Positions 8,945-18,196 of a stretch of 58,644 bases of DNA are shown here, in pieces. The stretch spans positions 1 through 58,644 of the forward strand of contig DUMZ01000001.1 in the NCBI GenBank assembly GCA_012839565.1. The letters run 5' to 3'. The stretch comes from Anaerolineaceae bacterium (GTDB lineage Bacteria; Chloroflexota; Anaerolineae; Anaerolineales; Anaerolineaceae). The position numbers and the translations under genes were made by a program. Under the pieces are notes generated by a model, which ran no database searches, was not told the origin of the DNA, and worked only from the letters and a program-made list of their open reading frames with translations. Every line of letters starts with the position of its first letter. Position 1 is the stretch's first letter.

Positions 8945-10921
8945 GTGAGGTCTGGAAAAGTAAATCGTTTTAAAGATTCAGGTTTTTCCCGCATCATAAC
9001 AGCGTTGGTGATGTTCTGTTTGCTTGCCACGCCTACCTTATATATGGCAGCTGACGTCCACGCGCAAAGCCATACGGCCGAAATTATTTTAGGTGAAGTT
9101 GATAAATCTGAATTTCCGGAAATCAGCCTGGACTTTTCCATCAGGAACGCTTCACCCAGTCAGCTTGAGCCACTCAAGACCGGTCAGGTCAGCATTCTTG
9201 AAGGCGATGAAGTTTTGCCCATCACCCGCCTGGAAAGCGAATACACCGGCACGCACTTCATGCTCGCCATCAACCCCGCCCGCAACTTGGCAATGCGTGA
9301 CCCACTGGGTGTGAGCAATTACGAAAAACTGATGCGCTCCATCAAAACACTGGGCTCGAACCTTGCGCCAGAATCGGGCGACCATTTTAGTTTGTTTATC
9401 AACCCCGATTCCGAGTGGAACGAATTGAGCAATTACAGCGAATGGCTCACCGCGCTGGAAAGCTATGATGATATCTATGGAATGCGTCGCCTGGAGCAAA
9501 GCTTCGCCAGTTTGGAGATGGCGATTAACGCTTATCAAAACAGCCAGCTGGAGCAAGACACAGTTTTGCTTTACATCGCACCCTTTATCTACCAGGCATA
9601 TATAGAGACCTTTATTGAGCAAATCGAACGCGCCACGCAACTGGGCCTGCCTGTCCACACCTGGATGGTTTTGGAGTATCCGAATACAAGCACGCCCTAC
9701 GATGCCAGTCTGCGCGAGGCCCTGGAAGCCGGCGGTGGCAGTTTGTTCTATTTCAGTCGCGATGAAGACTTGCCCGACCCGAAATCTTATCTGGAAGGCA
9801 TGGGCTATCGCTATACCGCGAGCTACGAAACCAGCCTGCGCGCAAGCCAAACAGTCAAACTGGCTGTGCAGCTTGATACACCCAGCCTGGGCAAATTACA
9901 AAGCGCGTCAAAAAAGCTTAGCGTCGTCGTGGAGCCCGCCCTGCTGAGATTTTTAAACCTGGTCACCCAACTGCCCATAGAACTCAATAAAAATGGCGCA
10001 CCCAGCCCCAAAGAGCTCCCGCTGGAAGTCAGCATCGAATTCACCGATAACTTTCCCAGGGAGATTATCGCGACAAGCTTATGGGTGAATGGCAAGCAGG
10101 TTCAGGAAAACCAAGCCCCGCCTTACGGGAATTTTTTGATTGAGCTTGAGCCCTACACCGAAAGCGCAAGTCTAAATGTGGAAGTCAAACTTGATGATGG
10201 CTGGGGCATTCAGGGCAGCACAGGTACACAGGAAATCGCCCTGGAAATTAGCAAGCCGGAGGACTTCCTGCAGGAAGTCAGTACCGGCAGCAACCTATGG
10301 CTGATACTTGGCGCGGGAATCGGCATTTTGATTTTAGGCTTTGTTATTTTCTTTCCAGGCTTAAGTAAAAAGCGCCTAGCGAAAGCATCCGCAAAAGCCA
10401 GCCCCGCGAGCGATATAAAAACAGAAGAAGGTCAGACAGAGCCAGAAAAATCAAGTGCCCAAACTCAAAATGAAGGCTCAGGTATTGATAGCAAGCAGGC
10501 GCAAGATAAAGCAGATGCTTCTGACAAAATCGTTGAAGAAATAATTTCAGCAACGCAACAGGAAACGCCCACCGTACCTGCGTATCACTTTGGCAGTCTG
10601 CACAAGCTCGATAAAGACAGCACCCCCAGCGCGGTGAAGCCCTTTTTGCTGAGCAAAAAAGTAATCTACATCGGGCGCGACCCGAAACTTGCTGACCTGG
10701 TGCTGGACGACCCCGCTATTGAACCCCTGCACGCGGAACTGCAATTCTCTGATAGCGGGCAGGCAACCCTAACTGATTTCAAAAGCACCGCGGGGACTTA
10801 TCGCAATTTTAAAGCCATTACCGAAACAGCCACCCCTATCCAGCATGGCGATATTTTGAACTTTGGCACCCAAATGTACCGTTTCCACAGTTCCACGCGT
10901 ACCAGGTCCGGTTCAATTTGA
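8945..10921 (+). CDS. Membrane protein with VWA-like outer domain and cytoplasmic FHA domain
   Basis: The frame opens at a GTG at 8921, but AAAGG at 8936-8939 sits just before a second GTG at 8945, which I prefer (658 residues). An N-terminal signal sequence or anchor ends near HAQS. The following 250 residues look like a VWA fold whose MIDAS is degenerate (LAINPARNLAMRD instead of DxSxS). Two Ig-like stretches follow, then one transmembrane segment at about 450-472. A charged Ala/Lys/Glu-rich linker leads to a C-terminal FHA domain (about 570-655) with YIGRD, PLHAEL and HGDILNFG. FHA domains bind phosphothreonine, so the protein may link an envelope sensor to Ser/Thr kinase signalling (inference). 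The GR of the FHA fold is kept; the usual SxxH is PLH here. Confidence 0.75.
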   Translation: MRSGKVNRFKDSGFSRIITALVMFCLLATPTLYMAADVHAQSHTAEIILGEVDKSEFPEISLDFSIRNASPSQLEPLKTGQVSILEGDEVLPITRLESEYTGTHFMLAINPARNLAMRDPLGVSNYEKLMRSIKTLGSNLAPESGDHFSLFINPDSEWNELSNYSEWLTALESYDDIYGMRRLEQSFASLEMAINAYQNSQLEQDTVLLYIAPFIYQAYIETFIEQIERATQLGLPVHTWMVLEYPNTSTPYDASLREALEAGGGSLFYFSRDEDLPDPKSYLEGMGYRYTASYETSLRASQTVKLAVQLDTPSLGKLQSASKKLSVVVEPALLRFLNLVTQLPIELNKNGAPSPKELPLEVSIEFTDNFPREIIATSLWVNGKQVQENQAPPYGNFLIELEPYTESASLNVEVKLDDGWGIQGSTGTQEIALEISKPEDFLQEVSTGSNLWLILGAGIGILILGFVIFFPGLSKKRLAKASAKASPASDIKTEEGQTEPEKSSAQTQNEGSGIDSKQAQDKADASDKIVEEIISATQQETPTVPAYHFGSLHKLDKDSTPSAVKPFLLSKKVIYIGRDPKLADLVLDDPAIEPLHAELQFSDSGQATLTDFKSTAGTYRNFKAITETATPIQHGDILNFGTQMYRFHSSTRTRSGSI

Positions 10922-10971
10922 GAACAAGACCCTATTTGCCCGCAAAATGAGCTTATTAGGTAAAATAATGC

Positions 10972-11000
10972 TTGAATTAGCCACCCTTCCGTGTTAGAAT
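10972..11000 (+). promoter_or_regulatory. Promoter of tRNA-Ser(UGA)
   Basis: A -35 box TTGAAT (10972-10977) and -10 box TAGAAT (10995-11000) are separated by 17 bp, placed 12 bp before the tRNA. Confidence 0.7.
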
Positions 11001-11011
11001 ACTTGCTCTGT

Positions 11012-11096
11012 GGAGGGATGGCCGAGCGGTTGAAGGCGCCTGTCTTGAAAACAGGTTTAGGGAAACCTAACGTGGGTTCGAATCCCACTTCCTCCG
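11012..11096 (+). tRNA. tRNA-Ser(UGA)
   Basis: 85 nt. Acceptor stem GGAGGGA/TTCCTCC, anticodon loop CTTGAAA (anticodon TGA), long variable arm, T arm GTGGG-TTCGAAT-CCCAC and discriminator G. No CCA is encoded. Confidence 0.96.
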
Positions 11097-11122
11097 CTGA
11101 AAAGACCTTAACAAATGATATG

Positions 11123-11211
11123 GGGAGGTGCCAGAGTGGACGATTGGGGCCGCCTGCTAAGCGGTTGCCGGAGTAGAATTCGGCCCAGGGTTCGAATCCC
11201 TGCCTCCCCGC
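11123..11211 (+). tRNA. tRNA-Ser(GCU)
   Basis: 89 nt. Acceptor stem GGGGAGG/CCTCCCC, anticodon loop CTGCTAA (anticodon GCT), long variable arm, T arm CAGGG-TTCGAAT-CCCTG and discriminator G. It lies 26 bp after tRNA-Ser(UGA), probably in one transcript with it. Confidence 0.96.
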
Positions 11212-11215
11212 CTTC

Positions 11216-11243
11216 AAAAAACTGCTTTCGGGCAGTTTTTTGT
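11216..11243 (+). terminator. Terminator of the tRNA-Ser pair
   Basis: AAAAACTGC/GCAGTTTTT stem with a TTTCGG-type loop and a T run, starting 5 bases after the second tRNA. Confidence 0.85.
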
Positions 11244-11341
11244 TTAAGCCAGCAAGATTCTAAAAGAATGATAAGCAAGCGATAGTTTACAAAACACTAA
11301 CTTAAGTGAACGAATCAGGCAGAATCTAGTATAATTTCAGC

Positions 11342-11752
11342 ATGACCCGAGCTTATAAAAGAACTTCTTTCATCCCGTGGTTGCCGGCCTTTTTCGCATT
11401 GCTGATTATCGGTGGCGGTGGAATGGCTGTCATACTCACCCAAACCTTGCCCACACTGGGCCCACGCTGGCTTTTCTTTTTCTTTCTGATGCTGTTTGCT
11501 TCTGGATTTTTCCTGCCCCTGGCCTGGTTTATCAACCTGCGTTTTCCGTCGAATCCGCCAGCTGAAAGCATTGTCATCATCAGACAAGCCATTTTGGGTG
11601 GCATATTTGTTAGTCTGCTCGCCTGGCTGCAAATGGGACGCGTGCTCACGCTTCTGCTGGGTGGCATCATCCTAATCGTGCTGATCGTGATTGAGTTCTT
11701 CCTGCGCCTTTGGGAACGAGGCCGCTGGAAACCAAACCAAGAGGCTGACTAA
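11342..11752 (+). CDS. Small integral membrane protein, function unknown
   Basis: 136 residues with four hydrophobic segments (about 13-33, 43-63, 80-95, 100-120) and a basic C-terminus. I do not recognise the family. It ends 2 bases before selA, so the two are probably co-transcribed. Nothing in the sequence ties it to selenium metabolism. Confidence 0.7.
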   Translation: MTRAYKRTSFIPWLPAFFALLIIGGGGMAVILTQTLPTLGPRWLFFFFLMLFASGFFLPLAWFINLRFPSNPPAESIVIIRQAILGGIFVSLLAWLQMGRVLTLLLGGIILIVLIVIEFFLRLWERGRWKPNQEAD

Positions 11753-11754
11753 AC

Positions 11755-13104
11755 ATGGCTGACTTTCGCCAAATCCCATCTGTTGACCAACTGATTCAAT
11801 CAGATAATTTTCAAGCCACCCTGCAAAGCTACGGTCACGACTGGACGGTATCCGCCATCCGCGAAACGCTGAATGAAATACGCAGCGCGCTCAAGGCGGG
11901 AAAAGCTTTACCCAGTCACGCTGAGATTGCCCAAAGCGTCAACCAACGCCTGGCAGCGCAATCCATGCCCGAACTCCAAAACGTCATCAACGCGACGGGC
12001 GTGCTCTTGCACACCAACCTGGGACGCGCGCCCCTGAGCAAAGCCGCCAGTCAGGCAGCCAGTGACTTAAGCCAAACTTACAGCTCGCTGGAGTTTAACC
12101 TTTCAACCGGCAAACGGGGCAAGCGCGAAAGCCACTGCGCTGAATTTATCAGCCGTCTGAGTGGCGCGGAAGACGCGCTCGTGGTCAACAACAACGCCGG
12201 CGCGGTACTGCTGGCACTCAGCGCCCTGGCCAAGGGCAAAAAGGTGGCCATCTCGCGCGCGCAACTGGTGGAAATTGGCGGCGGTTTTCGCATTCCCGAC
12301 GTTATGCGACAATCCGGCGCGAAACTCGTTGAAATCGGCACCACCAACCGAACGCACCTGAAAGACTACGAAGAAGCCATCGGGCAAGGCGCGCAACTGG
12401 TAATGACCGCCCATCAAAGTAATTTTCAAATTCTGGGTTTTACCACCGAGCCAAGCCTGACTGAAATCTGCGCACTCGCCAAATCTGCCGGACTGCCAGT
12501 CTATCTTGACCTGGGTTCCGGCTCTTTTATCAACATGGAACAGTACGGACTGGCACACGAGCCCACCGTGCCGGAAGTCATCGCGCAAGGTGCCGACCTG
12601 GTCAGTTTTTCCGGTGACAAGTTGTTAGGTGGACCACAAGCCGGTATTTTGGCTGGCAAAAAAGCGCTGATTGATAAAATCCGCAAGCATCCCCTGTATC
12701 GCGCCCTGCGTCCGGACAAACTGTGCCTGGCTGCTCTTTCTGCCACGCTTTTGCACTATCTAAAAGGCGATTATGAGCAGGAAATCCCGCTCTACCGGAT
12801 GCTTTCGCAAAGTGAAGCCCAAATCAAGCAAAGGGCTCAAGCCTGGCAAGCCCAGCTTCCAAAAAGCCAAATCATTCCAGGTGAATCTACGATTGGCGGG
12901 GGCAGTCTGCCCGGCGAAACACTGCCCACCTGGCTGCTTCAATTTAAGCCCAAATCAGCAAACAAACTGCTCAATGCGCTCCGCGCGGGAAAGCCCCCCA
13001 TCATCGCGCGTATTCAAGAGCAAAGTGTAGTGCTCGACCCCCGCACGGTGCAAGCTGAAGAAGAACTTATCATCATCCAACGTTTAAAGGAATTCTTAGA
13101 ATAG
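11755..13104 (+). CDS. selA: L-seryl-tRNA(Sec) selenium transferase
   Basis: 449 residues, close to the family length of about 460. SelA is a PLP enzyme that turns seryl-tRNA(Sec) into selenocysteinyl-tRNA using selenophosphate. Seen: the N-terminal domain starting IPSVDQLIQ, the core motif NVINATGVLLHTNLGRAPLS, and FSGDKLLGGPQAG with the PLP lysine at about K289. GAGG sits before the ATG. No selB, selD or tRNA-Sec is visible in the window, and the next gene is a peptidase. Selenoproteins must therefore be encoded elsewhere, or this is a SelA-like PLP enzyme; the strong motif match favours true SelA. Confidence 0.93.
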   Translation: MADFRQIPSVDQLIQSDNFQATLQSYGHDWTVSAIRETLNEIRSALKAGKALPSHAEIAQSVNQRLAAQSMPELQNVINATGVLLHTNLGRAPLSKAASQAASDLSQTYSSLEFNLSTGKRGKRESHCAEFISRLSGAEDALVVNNNAGAVLLALSALAKGKKVAISRAQLVEIGGGFRIPDVMRQSGAKLVEIGTTNRTHLKDYEEAIGQGAQLVMTAHQSNFQILGFTTEPSLTEICALAKSAGLPVYLDLGSGSFINMEQYGLAHEPTVPEVIAQGADLVSFSGDKLLGGPQAGILAGKKALIDKIRKHPLYRALRPDKLCLAALSATLLHYLKGDYEQEIPLYRMLSQSEAQIKQRAQAWQAQLPKSQIIPGESTIGGGSLPGETLPTWLLQFKPKSANKLLNALRAGKPPIIARIQEQSVVLDPRTVQAEEELIIIQRLKEFLE

Positions 13105-13111
13105 AGGAACT

Positions 13112-14350
13112 ATGAAAAAAGATATCGACCAACTCATGCAAAAACACAACGTAGACGTCATCTGGGTTAGAGGCGCCGCAACGAACAACCCCACCATGTA
13201 TTATCTGACTGGTGGCGGACACATCACCAACGCTGATCTTTTCTATCGCGCTGGCAAAACACCGATTCTGATGCACGGCACTATGGAACGCGACGAAGCC
13301 GCTAAAACCGGCTATGAATTACTTAGCTACGCGAACTATCCGATCATGGATTTGCTCAAGCAATGCGATGGTGACCTTGCTCAGGCGACCGTTTTACAGT
13401 TCAAACAAATCCTAAGCGATTTGGGCATCACCCAAGGCAGAGTGATGCTTTATGGCAAGCAGGAAATCAGCAAAGTGCTGCCCTTGATTCAAGGACTAAG
13501 CAAAGCCTTGCCCGAGATTGAATTTATAGGCGATATGGACGACACCATCTTGCTGGAAGCGCGTGCTACCAAAAGCCCTGACGAAATTGAACGCATTCGC
13601 CAAATGGGTGTGCGCACCACGACCGTTGTGGGCAAAACAGCCCGATTCTTACAAAGTCACCCCGTGGGCGAAAATGAGACGCTCATCAAAGCCGACGGCA
13701 GTCCACTGACCATTGGCGACGTTAAGAGCCAAATCAAACTATGGCTTGCCAAAGCTGGCGCGGAAGACACCGAAGGCATGATTTTCGCCATCGGACGCGA
13801 CGCTGGCGTGCCCCACAGCAGTGGCAACCCAGATGATCCCATCACGCTGGGTCGCACGATTGTTTTCGATATTTTCCCCGCCGAAGCCGGTGGTGGTTAT
13901 TTTTACGACTTCACCCGCACCTGGTGCCTGGGATACGCCTCAGCCGAAGTTGAAAAAGTTTACAACGACGTTGTCAAGGTTTACGACACCGTTGTTGGAG
14001 AATTAAAGCTGGGCGTGAATGCCGCGGAATACCAGGCCCGCACCTGTGAACTCTACGAGGCTATGGGCTACGAAACCATCCGCCAAAACCCACGCCTGGA
14101 ACAAGGCTACATTCACAGCCTGGGACATGGCCTGGGGCTGAACGTTCACGAAAAGCCCTGGTTCGCGCGCAAAGAAGACCCCAGCAACGTGCTGCAGGTT
14201 GGCTCCGTATTCACCATCGAGCCCGGTCTCTACTACCCTGAAAAAGGTTTTGGCATCCGTGTCGAAGACACCTGGTATGTCAAAGAAGACGGCAGTTTTG
14301 AAAAGCTTGTGGACTTCCCACGCGACCTGGTACTGCCTATGAAAGGATAA
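13112..14350 (+). CDS. M24-family metallopeptidase (Xaa-Pro aminopeptidase/dipeptidase type)
   Basis: 412 residues. A creatinase-type N-terminal domain (1-150) is followed by the pita-bread M24 domain. The five metal ligands can be assigned: D253 and D266 (VFD...YDFTR), H339 (GHGLGLNVHE), E370 (TIEPGLYYP) and E385 (RVEDTWYV). These enzymes remove N-terminal residues before proline or split X-Pro dipeptides with two bound metals, in the cytoplasm. The gene starts 7 bp after selA and ends 4 bp before tsaD, so it is in the same operon. Confidence 0.9.
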   Translation: MKKDIDQLMQKHNVDVIWVRGAATNNPTMYYLTGGGHITNADLFYRAGKTPILMHGTMERDEAAKTGYELLSYANYPIMDLLKQCDGDLAQATVLQFKQILSDLGITQGRVMLYGKQEISKVLPLIQGLSKALPEIEFIGDMDDTILLEARATKSPDEIERIRQMGVRTTTVVGKTARFLQSHPVGENETLIKADGSPLTIGDVKSQIKLWLAKAGAEDTEGMIFAIGRDAGVPHSSGNPDDPITLGRTIVFDIFPAEAGGGYFYDFTRTWCLGYASAEVEKVYNDVVKVYDTVVGELKLGVNAAEYQARTCELYEAMGYETIRQNPRLEQGYIHSLGHGLGLNVHEKPWFARKEDPSNVLQVGSVFTIEPGLYYPEKGFGIRVEDTWYVKEDGSFEKLVDFPRDLVLPMKG

Positions 14351-14354
14351 TCTT

Positions 14355-15389
14355 ATGAAACAAGCCCATTTACGCGTTTTAGGCATCGAAAGTTCCTGCG
14401 ACGAAACCGCCGCCGCCATCGTTGAAGGTGGGCGCGTTATTCATAGTAATGTTGTGGCAAGTCAAATTGACCTGCACGCCCAGTATGGTGGCGTTTACCC
14501 CGAACTGGCTTCGCGCGAGCACGTGCGCGCCATTTACCCCACAGTGGAAGCCGCGCTAAAAAACGCCTACATGAATCTTTCGGAAATAGACGCCATCGCG
14601 GTCACCCAGGGGCCAGGCCTGGCAGGCTCCCTGGTGATTGGCGTTAACGCCGCCAAAGCGATGGCGCTCGCCAGTGGTAAACCGCTCATCCCCGTTAACC
14701 ATCTCGAAGCCCATATTTACGCTGCCTGGCTCCACAAAGCCGGCAGCAAACCCGGGCCAGAACCCAAATTCCCCTTAATCGCCTTGTTGGTTTCCGGCGG
14801 ACACACCGAACTTGTGCTGATGAGCGACCACCTGCAATACCAAAGCCTCGGCTCCACGCTTGACGACGCGGCAGGCGAAGCATTTGACAAAGTAGCGCGA
14901 CTGCTCAATCTGTCTTATCCCGGCGGGCCCGCCATCCAGGCTGCAGCGCTTGATGGCAACCCCGAAGCGTATAAGTTCCCCATCGCCAGGCTTGACAGCC
15001 CCTGGGATTTTTCATTCAGCGGGCTCAAAACCGCGGTGATGCGCCAAGTGGACGCCTATAAGGACTTTGCCACCGATGTGCCCGTGGCAGACATCGCCGC
15101 CAGTTTCCAGGCGACCGTCGTTGAAACGCTCTTTAGCAAAACCATGGCCGCGGCCGAAACGCACAAAGCCCGGGAAATCATCGTTGCCGGCGGGGTCAGC
15201 GCGAACAGAGCCCTGCGCGACGCTTTCCGCGGGCAAAATAAATTCAAAGTGCATATCCCGCACGTTAGTCTCTGCACCGATAACGCCGCCATGATTGCCG
15301 CGGCTGGATTTAGGCATTTGGTTAACGGAGAAAGCTACGGGCTTGATTTTGACGTCCTGCCCAACTGGCCACTCTCTACAAGCGCTTGA
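14355..15389 (+). CDS. tsaD: tRNA N6-adenosine threonylcarbamoyltransferase
   Basis: 344 residues, normal length. TsaD transfers the threonylcarbamoyl group to A37 of ANN-decoding tRNAs. Seen: the N-terminal GIESSCDETAAAIV, the metal-binding NHLEAHIYAAW with H116 and H120, LVSGGHTEL, DDAAGEAFDKVARLL and VAGGVSANRALR. Ribosome site AAAGGAT. The partners TsaB, TsaE and TsaC are not in the window. Confidence 0.96.
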   Translation: MKQAHLRVLGIESSCDETAAAIVEGGRVIHSNVVASQIDLHAQYGGVYPELASREHVRAIYPTVEAALKNAYMNLSEIDAIAVTQGPGLAGSLVIGVNAAKAMALASGKPLIPVNHLEAHIYAAWLHKAGSKPGPEPKFPLIALLVSGGHTELVLMSDHLQYQSLGSTLDDAAGEAFDKVARLLNLSYPGGPAIQAAALDGNPEAYKFPIARLDSPWDFSFSGLKTAVMRQVDAYKDFATDVPVADIAASFQATVVETLFSKTMAAAETHKAREIIVAGGVSANRALRDAFRGQNKFKVHIPHVSLCTDNAAMIAAAGFRHLVNGESYGLDFDVLPNWPLSTSA

Positions 15390-15447
15390 AAACCAAGTCG
15401 AATTGTCCGAAAATAGATGCACTAGATAAGCAAACATTGGAGGACAT

Positions 15448-15867
15448 ATGCAAGCAAAAATGAACTGGAAAGAAAATATGCACTTTCAGGGCAGCACTGA
15501 AAGTGACTTTATCGTTGACCTTGATGTTCCCGCAGCAGATGGTAAAAACAGCAAAAGCCTTACCCCTATGCAACTCATCGCCATGGGCGTTGCTGGTTGC
15601 ACAAGCATGGACGTAATCAGTATTCTCGAAAAACGGCGTTTGGACGTTCGGGATTTTAGTGTTCAGGTTGAAGTTGAGCGCCGCGATGAAATCCCGCGTG
15701 TTTTCACCCACTTACATTTTATCTACACCGTGACTGGCAAAAACATCAAACGCAAGGACGTCGAATTCGCTGTTAAGCTTTCCGAAGAAAAATACTGCCA
15801 GGGCATCGCCATGATGCGCGCCAGTGGAGCAGGCATTAGCAACGAGATTGTGATTAACGAAATTTAA
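15448..15867 (+). CDS. OsmC-family protein
   Basis: 139 residues with a strong ribosome site (GGAGGACAT) before the ATG. The OsmC/Ohr fold is shown by LTPMQLIAMGVAGCTSMDVISIL, whose cysteine is the peroxidatic one, and by the second cysteine in SEEKYCQGIAMM. Family members reduce organic hydroperoxides with these two cysteines; this belongs to the shorter YhfA-like type and its substrate is not known. It is followed by a strong terminator. Confidence 0.88.
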   Translation: MQAKMNWKENMHFQGSTESDFIVDLDVPAADGKNSKSLTPMQLIAMGVAGCTSMDVISILEKRRLDVRDFSVQVEVERRDEIPRVFTHLHFIYTVTGKNIKRKDVEFAVKLSEEKYCQGIAMMRASGAGISNEIVINEI

Positions 15868-15922
15868 TATTCAAAGGCCAAAAGCCTAACGCACAACCCC
15901 CAAATATTCGGTTCTGTTTCTC

Positions 15923-15961
15923 AAGAATGACCAGTAAAACCCAAATAACTGGTCATTCTTT
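15923..15961 (+). terminator. Terminator after the OsmC gene
   Basis: Perfect 13-bp stem (15923-15935 with 15948-15960), 12-nt loop, ending in TTT. It closes the selA-tsaD-OsmC unit. Confidence 0.8.
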
Positions 15962-16017
15962 GGTATACTCAACACGATTCGTCATTAATCAAAAATCGTG
16001 TAAAGGATCGCGACTAA

Positions 16018-17508
16018 ATGAATGAAAAACTAAAAGAAACTCTTCTTTCCATCATGCCTATCACCGTTATGGTGCTTTTGATTCACTTTAGCACGTACGC
16101 AGCACTTGATTCCGTCTTGCTTACGCGCTTTATCATTGGCGCAGTGATGATGATGATCGGCCTGCCCATCTTCCTGCAAGGTGTTGATATGAGTATCGAA
16201 CGCATGGGCGAGCAGATGAGTGGCGCGTTGGTCAAGTCGAACAAAATGATTATCGTGCTCATTGGTGGCTTTATTCTTGGCTTTTTGGTCAACGCCGCTG
16301 AACCAGACGTGCATATCTTTTCGCGCCAGTTTGCCGCGCTCACCGCGCCAGAACTCAGCCATTGGATTTTCGTGCTCATTATGTCAACTGGTTTTGGCCT
16401 GGCAGTCGCCGCAGGTCTCTTGCGCATCATTCGCAACATCAAAATGCGCTATTTTATGGCTATTTTCTTTGGTTTGCTGTTTGTGCTCACCCTTTTTACC
16501 GGCGAAGAGTTCATCGGCGTGGCTTTCGACACCTACGGCGCCACAACCGGCGCTATTGCCACGCCCTTTCTTTTGGCACTCGCCATTGGTGTATCTTCCA
16601 AAACGCGACGCAGTACCGATGAAGCCGCCGAATCCTTTGGTATTTTGGGTATTGGCTCTGCCGGCGCGGTGCTCGCTATTTTGGTTCAAGGTGTCCTACT
16701 TAAAGACAGCAACGTTGGCGCCATACCAGATCTTGCTGAAGTCAGCTCCAGAACACTTTCACATGGTGCGTTTTTCCTTCAAACATTACGCGAAACCGTT
16801 GGCGAAGTCAGTTTAGGCCTTTCGCCGATTTTATTAAGTTATGCGATTGTGGCTATTCTTTGGATTAAACCCAAGAAACGGGACATCAGACGCATTGGCA
16901 TCGGTGCCATTATCACCTTTCTGGGTTTAGTCATCTTTTTGACTGGCGTTTATTTTGGTTTTCTCGAAGCCAGTCGCGAAGTCGGCACACAACTCGCCTT
17001 GCGCGGTGAGATGTGGCTGCCACTGGCGGTTGGAGCCCTGTTTGGTCTGGTTTCGGTCTTTGCCGAACCTTCAGTCGCTATCTTAAACACCCAGATTGAA
17101 GAAGAAACTTCCGGTTCCATCCGCGGGAAAACCGTCCTGTGGACATTGGCCATCGGTGTATCTCTGGCCGTCACCATCTCGATTTTACGCATTCTCATTC
17201 CGGAATTCCGTATCACCCACGCCCTGCTTCCCGTGCTGGGTCTTGTCATTGCCCTCTGTTTTGTTGCGCCTGATATCTTTATCGGCATCGCTGTTGATGC
17301 AGGAGGTGTGGCTTCAGGTACAATGGCAGCTGCCTTCATCCTGCCCTATGCACAGGGCATCGCCAAGAACACAGTCGGCGCTGACCCGCTGATTGACGGT
17401 TTTGGCGTAATTACCTTTATATCAATGATACCTATTCTCAGCATGCTGGTTCTGGGCTTTATTTACCGCGTGAAAGCGCGCAAAGCCGAACAGAATCAGT
17501 CAGCTTAA
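16018..17508 (+). CDS. DUF1538 membrane protein
   Basis: 496 residues with about 12 hydrophobic segments in two halves that repeat each other: GLPIFLQGVDMSIERMGEQM in the first half and ITFLGLVIFLTGVYFGFLEA in the second, each followed by AEP motifs (VNAAEPDVHI, SVFAEPSVAI). This fits the DUF1538 family, which has two such domains. Function is unknown in the literature I know. Ribosome site AAAGGATCG. It is followed directly by two P-II-like genes, as is common for DUF1538 genes, which suggests a transporter controlled by a P-II-like regulator (inference). Confidence 0.85.
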   Translation: MNEKLKETLLSIMPITVMVLLIHFSTYAALDSVLLTRFIIGAVMMMIGLPIFLQGVDMSIERMGEQMSGALVKSNKMIIVLIGGFILGFLVNAAEPDVHIFSRQFAALTAPELSHWIFVLIMSTGFGLAVAAGLLRIIRNIKMRYFMAIFFGLLFVLTLFTGEEFIGVAFDTYGATTGAIATPFLLALAIGVSSKTRRSTDEAAESFGILGIGSAGAVLAILVQGVLLKDSNVGAIPDLAEVSSRTLSHGAFFLQTLRETVGEVSLGLSPILLSYAIVAILWIKPKKRDIRRIGIGAIITFLGLVIFLTGVYFGFLEASREVGTQLALRGEMWLPLAVGALFGLVSVFAEPSVAILNTQIEEETSGSIRGKTVLWTLAIGVSLAVTISILRILIPEFRITHALLPVLGLVIALCFVAPDIFIGIAVDAGGVASGTMAAAFILPYAQGIAKNTVGADPLIDGFGVITFISMIPILSMLVLGFIYRVKARKAEQNQSA

Positions 17509-17535
17509 GTTTTCTTTAGCTAAAAGTGAGTTAAT

Positions 17536-18195
17536 ATGAACAAAGAACAAAAACCAACTGTAACAGAAAAACCAAGTGATATGCTATTAGCGTGTGTCGT
17601 CACCCGCGGAAAAGGCAGCCAGCTGATGAATCTGCTGCGACGCGAAGGCGCCAGCTACGCAGTTAGCACCTTTGCGGAAGGTACGATCCCCAGTCATATT
17701 CTCAATATGCTCGGCATTGCTAAAACGAAAAAAGAACTTGTTTTTGCTTTCATCAACCGGGAAATTGAAGAAACTTGCTACCAAAGCCTTGCCCATGAGA
17801 TGAAACTTGACCAAACCGGACACGGCGTGGCTTTTTCAATCCCATTGTGTAATCACCCGGAACCACCGGCAGAGACCAAACTGGCAGCCACCTTTATCAT
17901 CGTTGACAAGGGCAGAGGCGAAGATGTGTTGGATCTGCTTGATGAACTCGGACTGCGCGGTGGCACCTTGATAAGCGCGTTTGGTGGCGCGTCGATGACC
18001 GATATTCGCTTTAATCTGCCCATCCAGCCAGAAAAAGAGCTTATTTTCATGGTCGCCCCCAAAGAACCGCTTCCAAATATGCTCAAGACCCTGGATGAGA
18101 AACTGTCATTCAGCGAACCCCACCAGGGCATCGCAATCACCTTTGCCATCACCCGCGCGATTGGTCTTTACAGCGAGGAAAAGAAAGGTAAGTAA
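17536..18195 (+). CDS. Protein with two tandem P-II-like domains
   Basis: 219 residues. Two copies of a P-II/CutA-like ferredoxin fold are visible: LLACVVTRGKGSQLMNLLRREGA in the first half and ATFIIVDKGRGEDVLDLLDELGLRGGTLI in the second. Each continues with a KELVFAFI or KELIFMVA strand. The Gly-Lys-Gly/Gly-Arg-Gly segments sit where P-II proteins open their ligand loop. P-II-like proteins bind nucleotides or small effectors and gate transporters, so control of the upstream DUF1538 protein is inferred. It starts 27 bp after that gene. Confidence 0.75.
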   Translation: MNKEQKPTVTEKPSDMLLACVVTRGKGSQLMNLLRREGASYAVSTFAEGTIPSHILNMLGIAKTKKELVFAFINREIEETCYQSLAHEMKLDQTGHGVAFSIPLCNHPEPPAETKLAATFIIVDKGRGEDVLDLLDELGLRGGTLISAFGGASMTDIRFNLPIQPEKELIFMVAPKEPLPNMLKTLDEKLSFSEPHQGIAITFAITRAIGLYSEEKKGK

Positions 18196-18196
18196 T

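Noticed and set aside
10798..11217. Minus-strand frame across the end of the FHA gene and the two tRNA-Ser genes
   Set aside because: It overlaps two clear tRNAs and the FHA gene; it is a shadow frame.
11755..13104. In-frame UGA selenocysteine genes near selA
   Set aside because: None of the neighbouring genes shows an internal UGA in a position that would fit a selenoprotein family.
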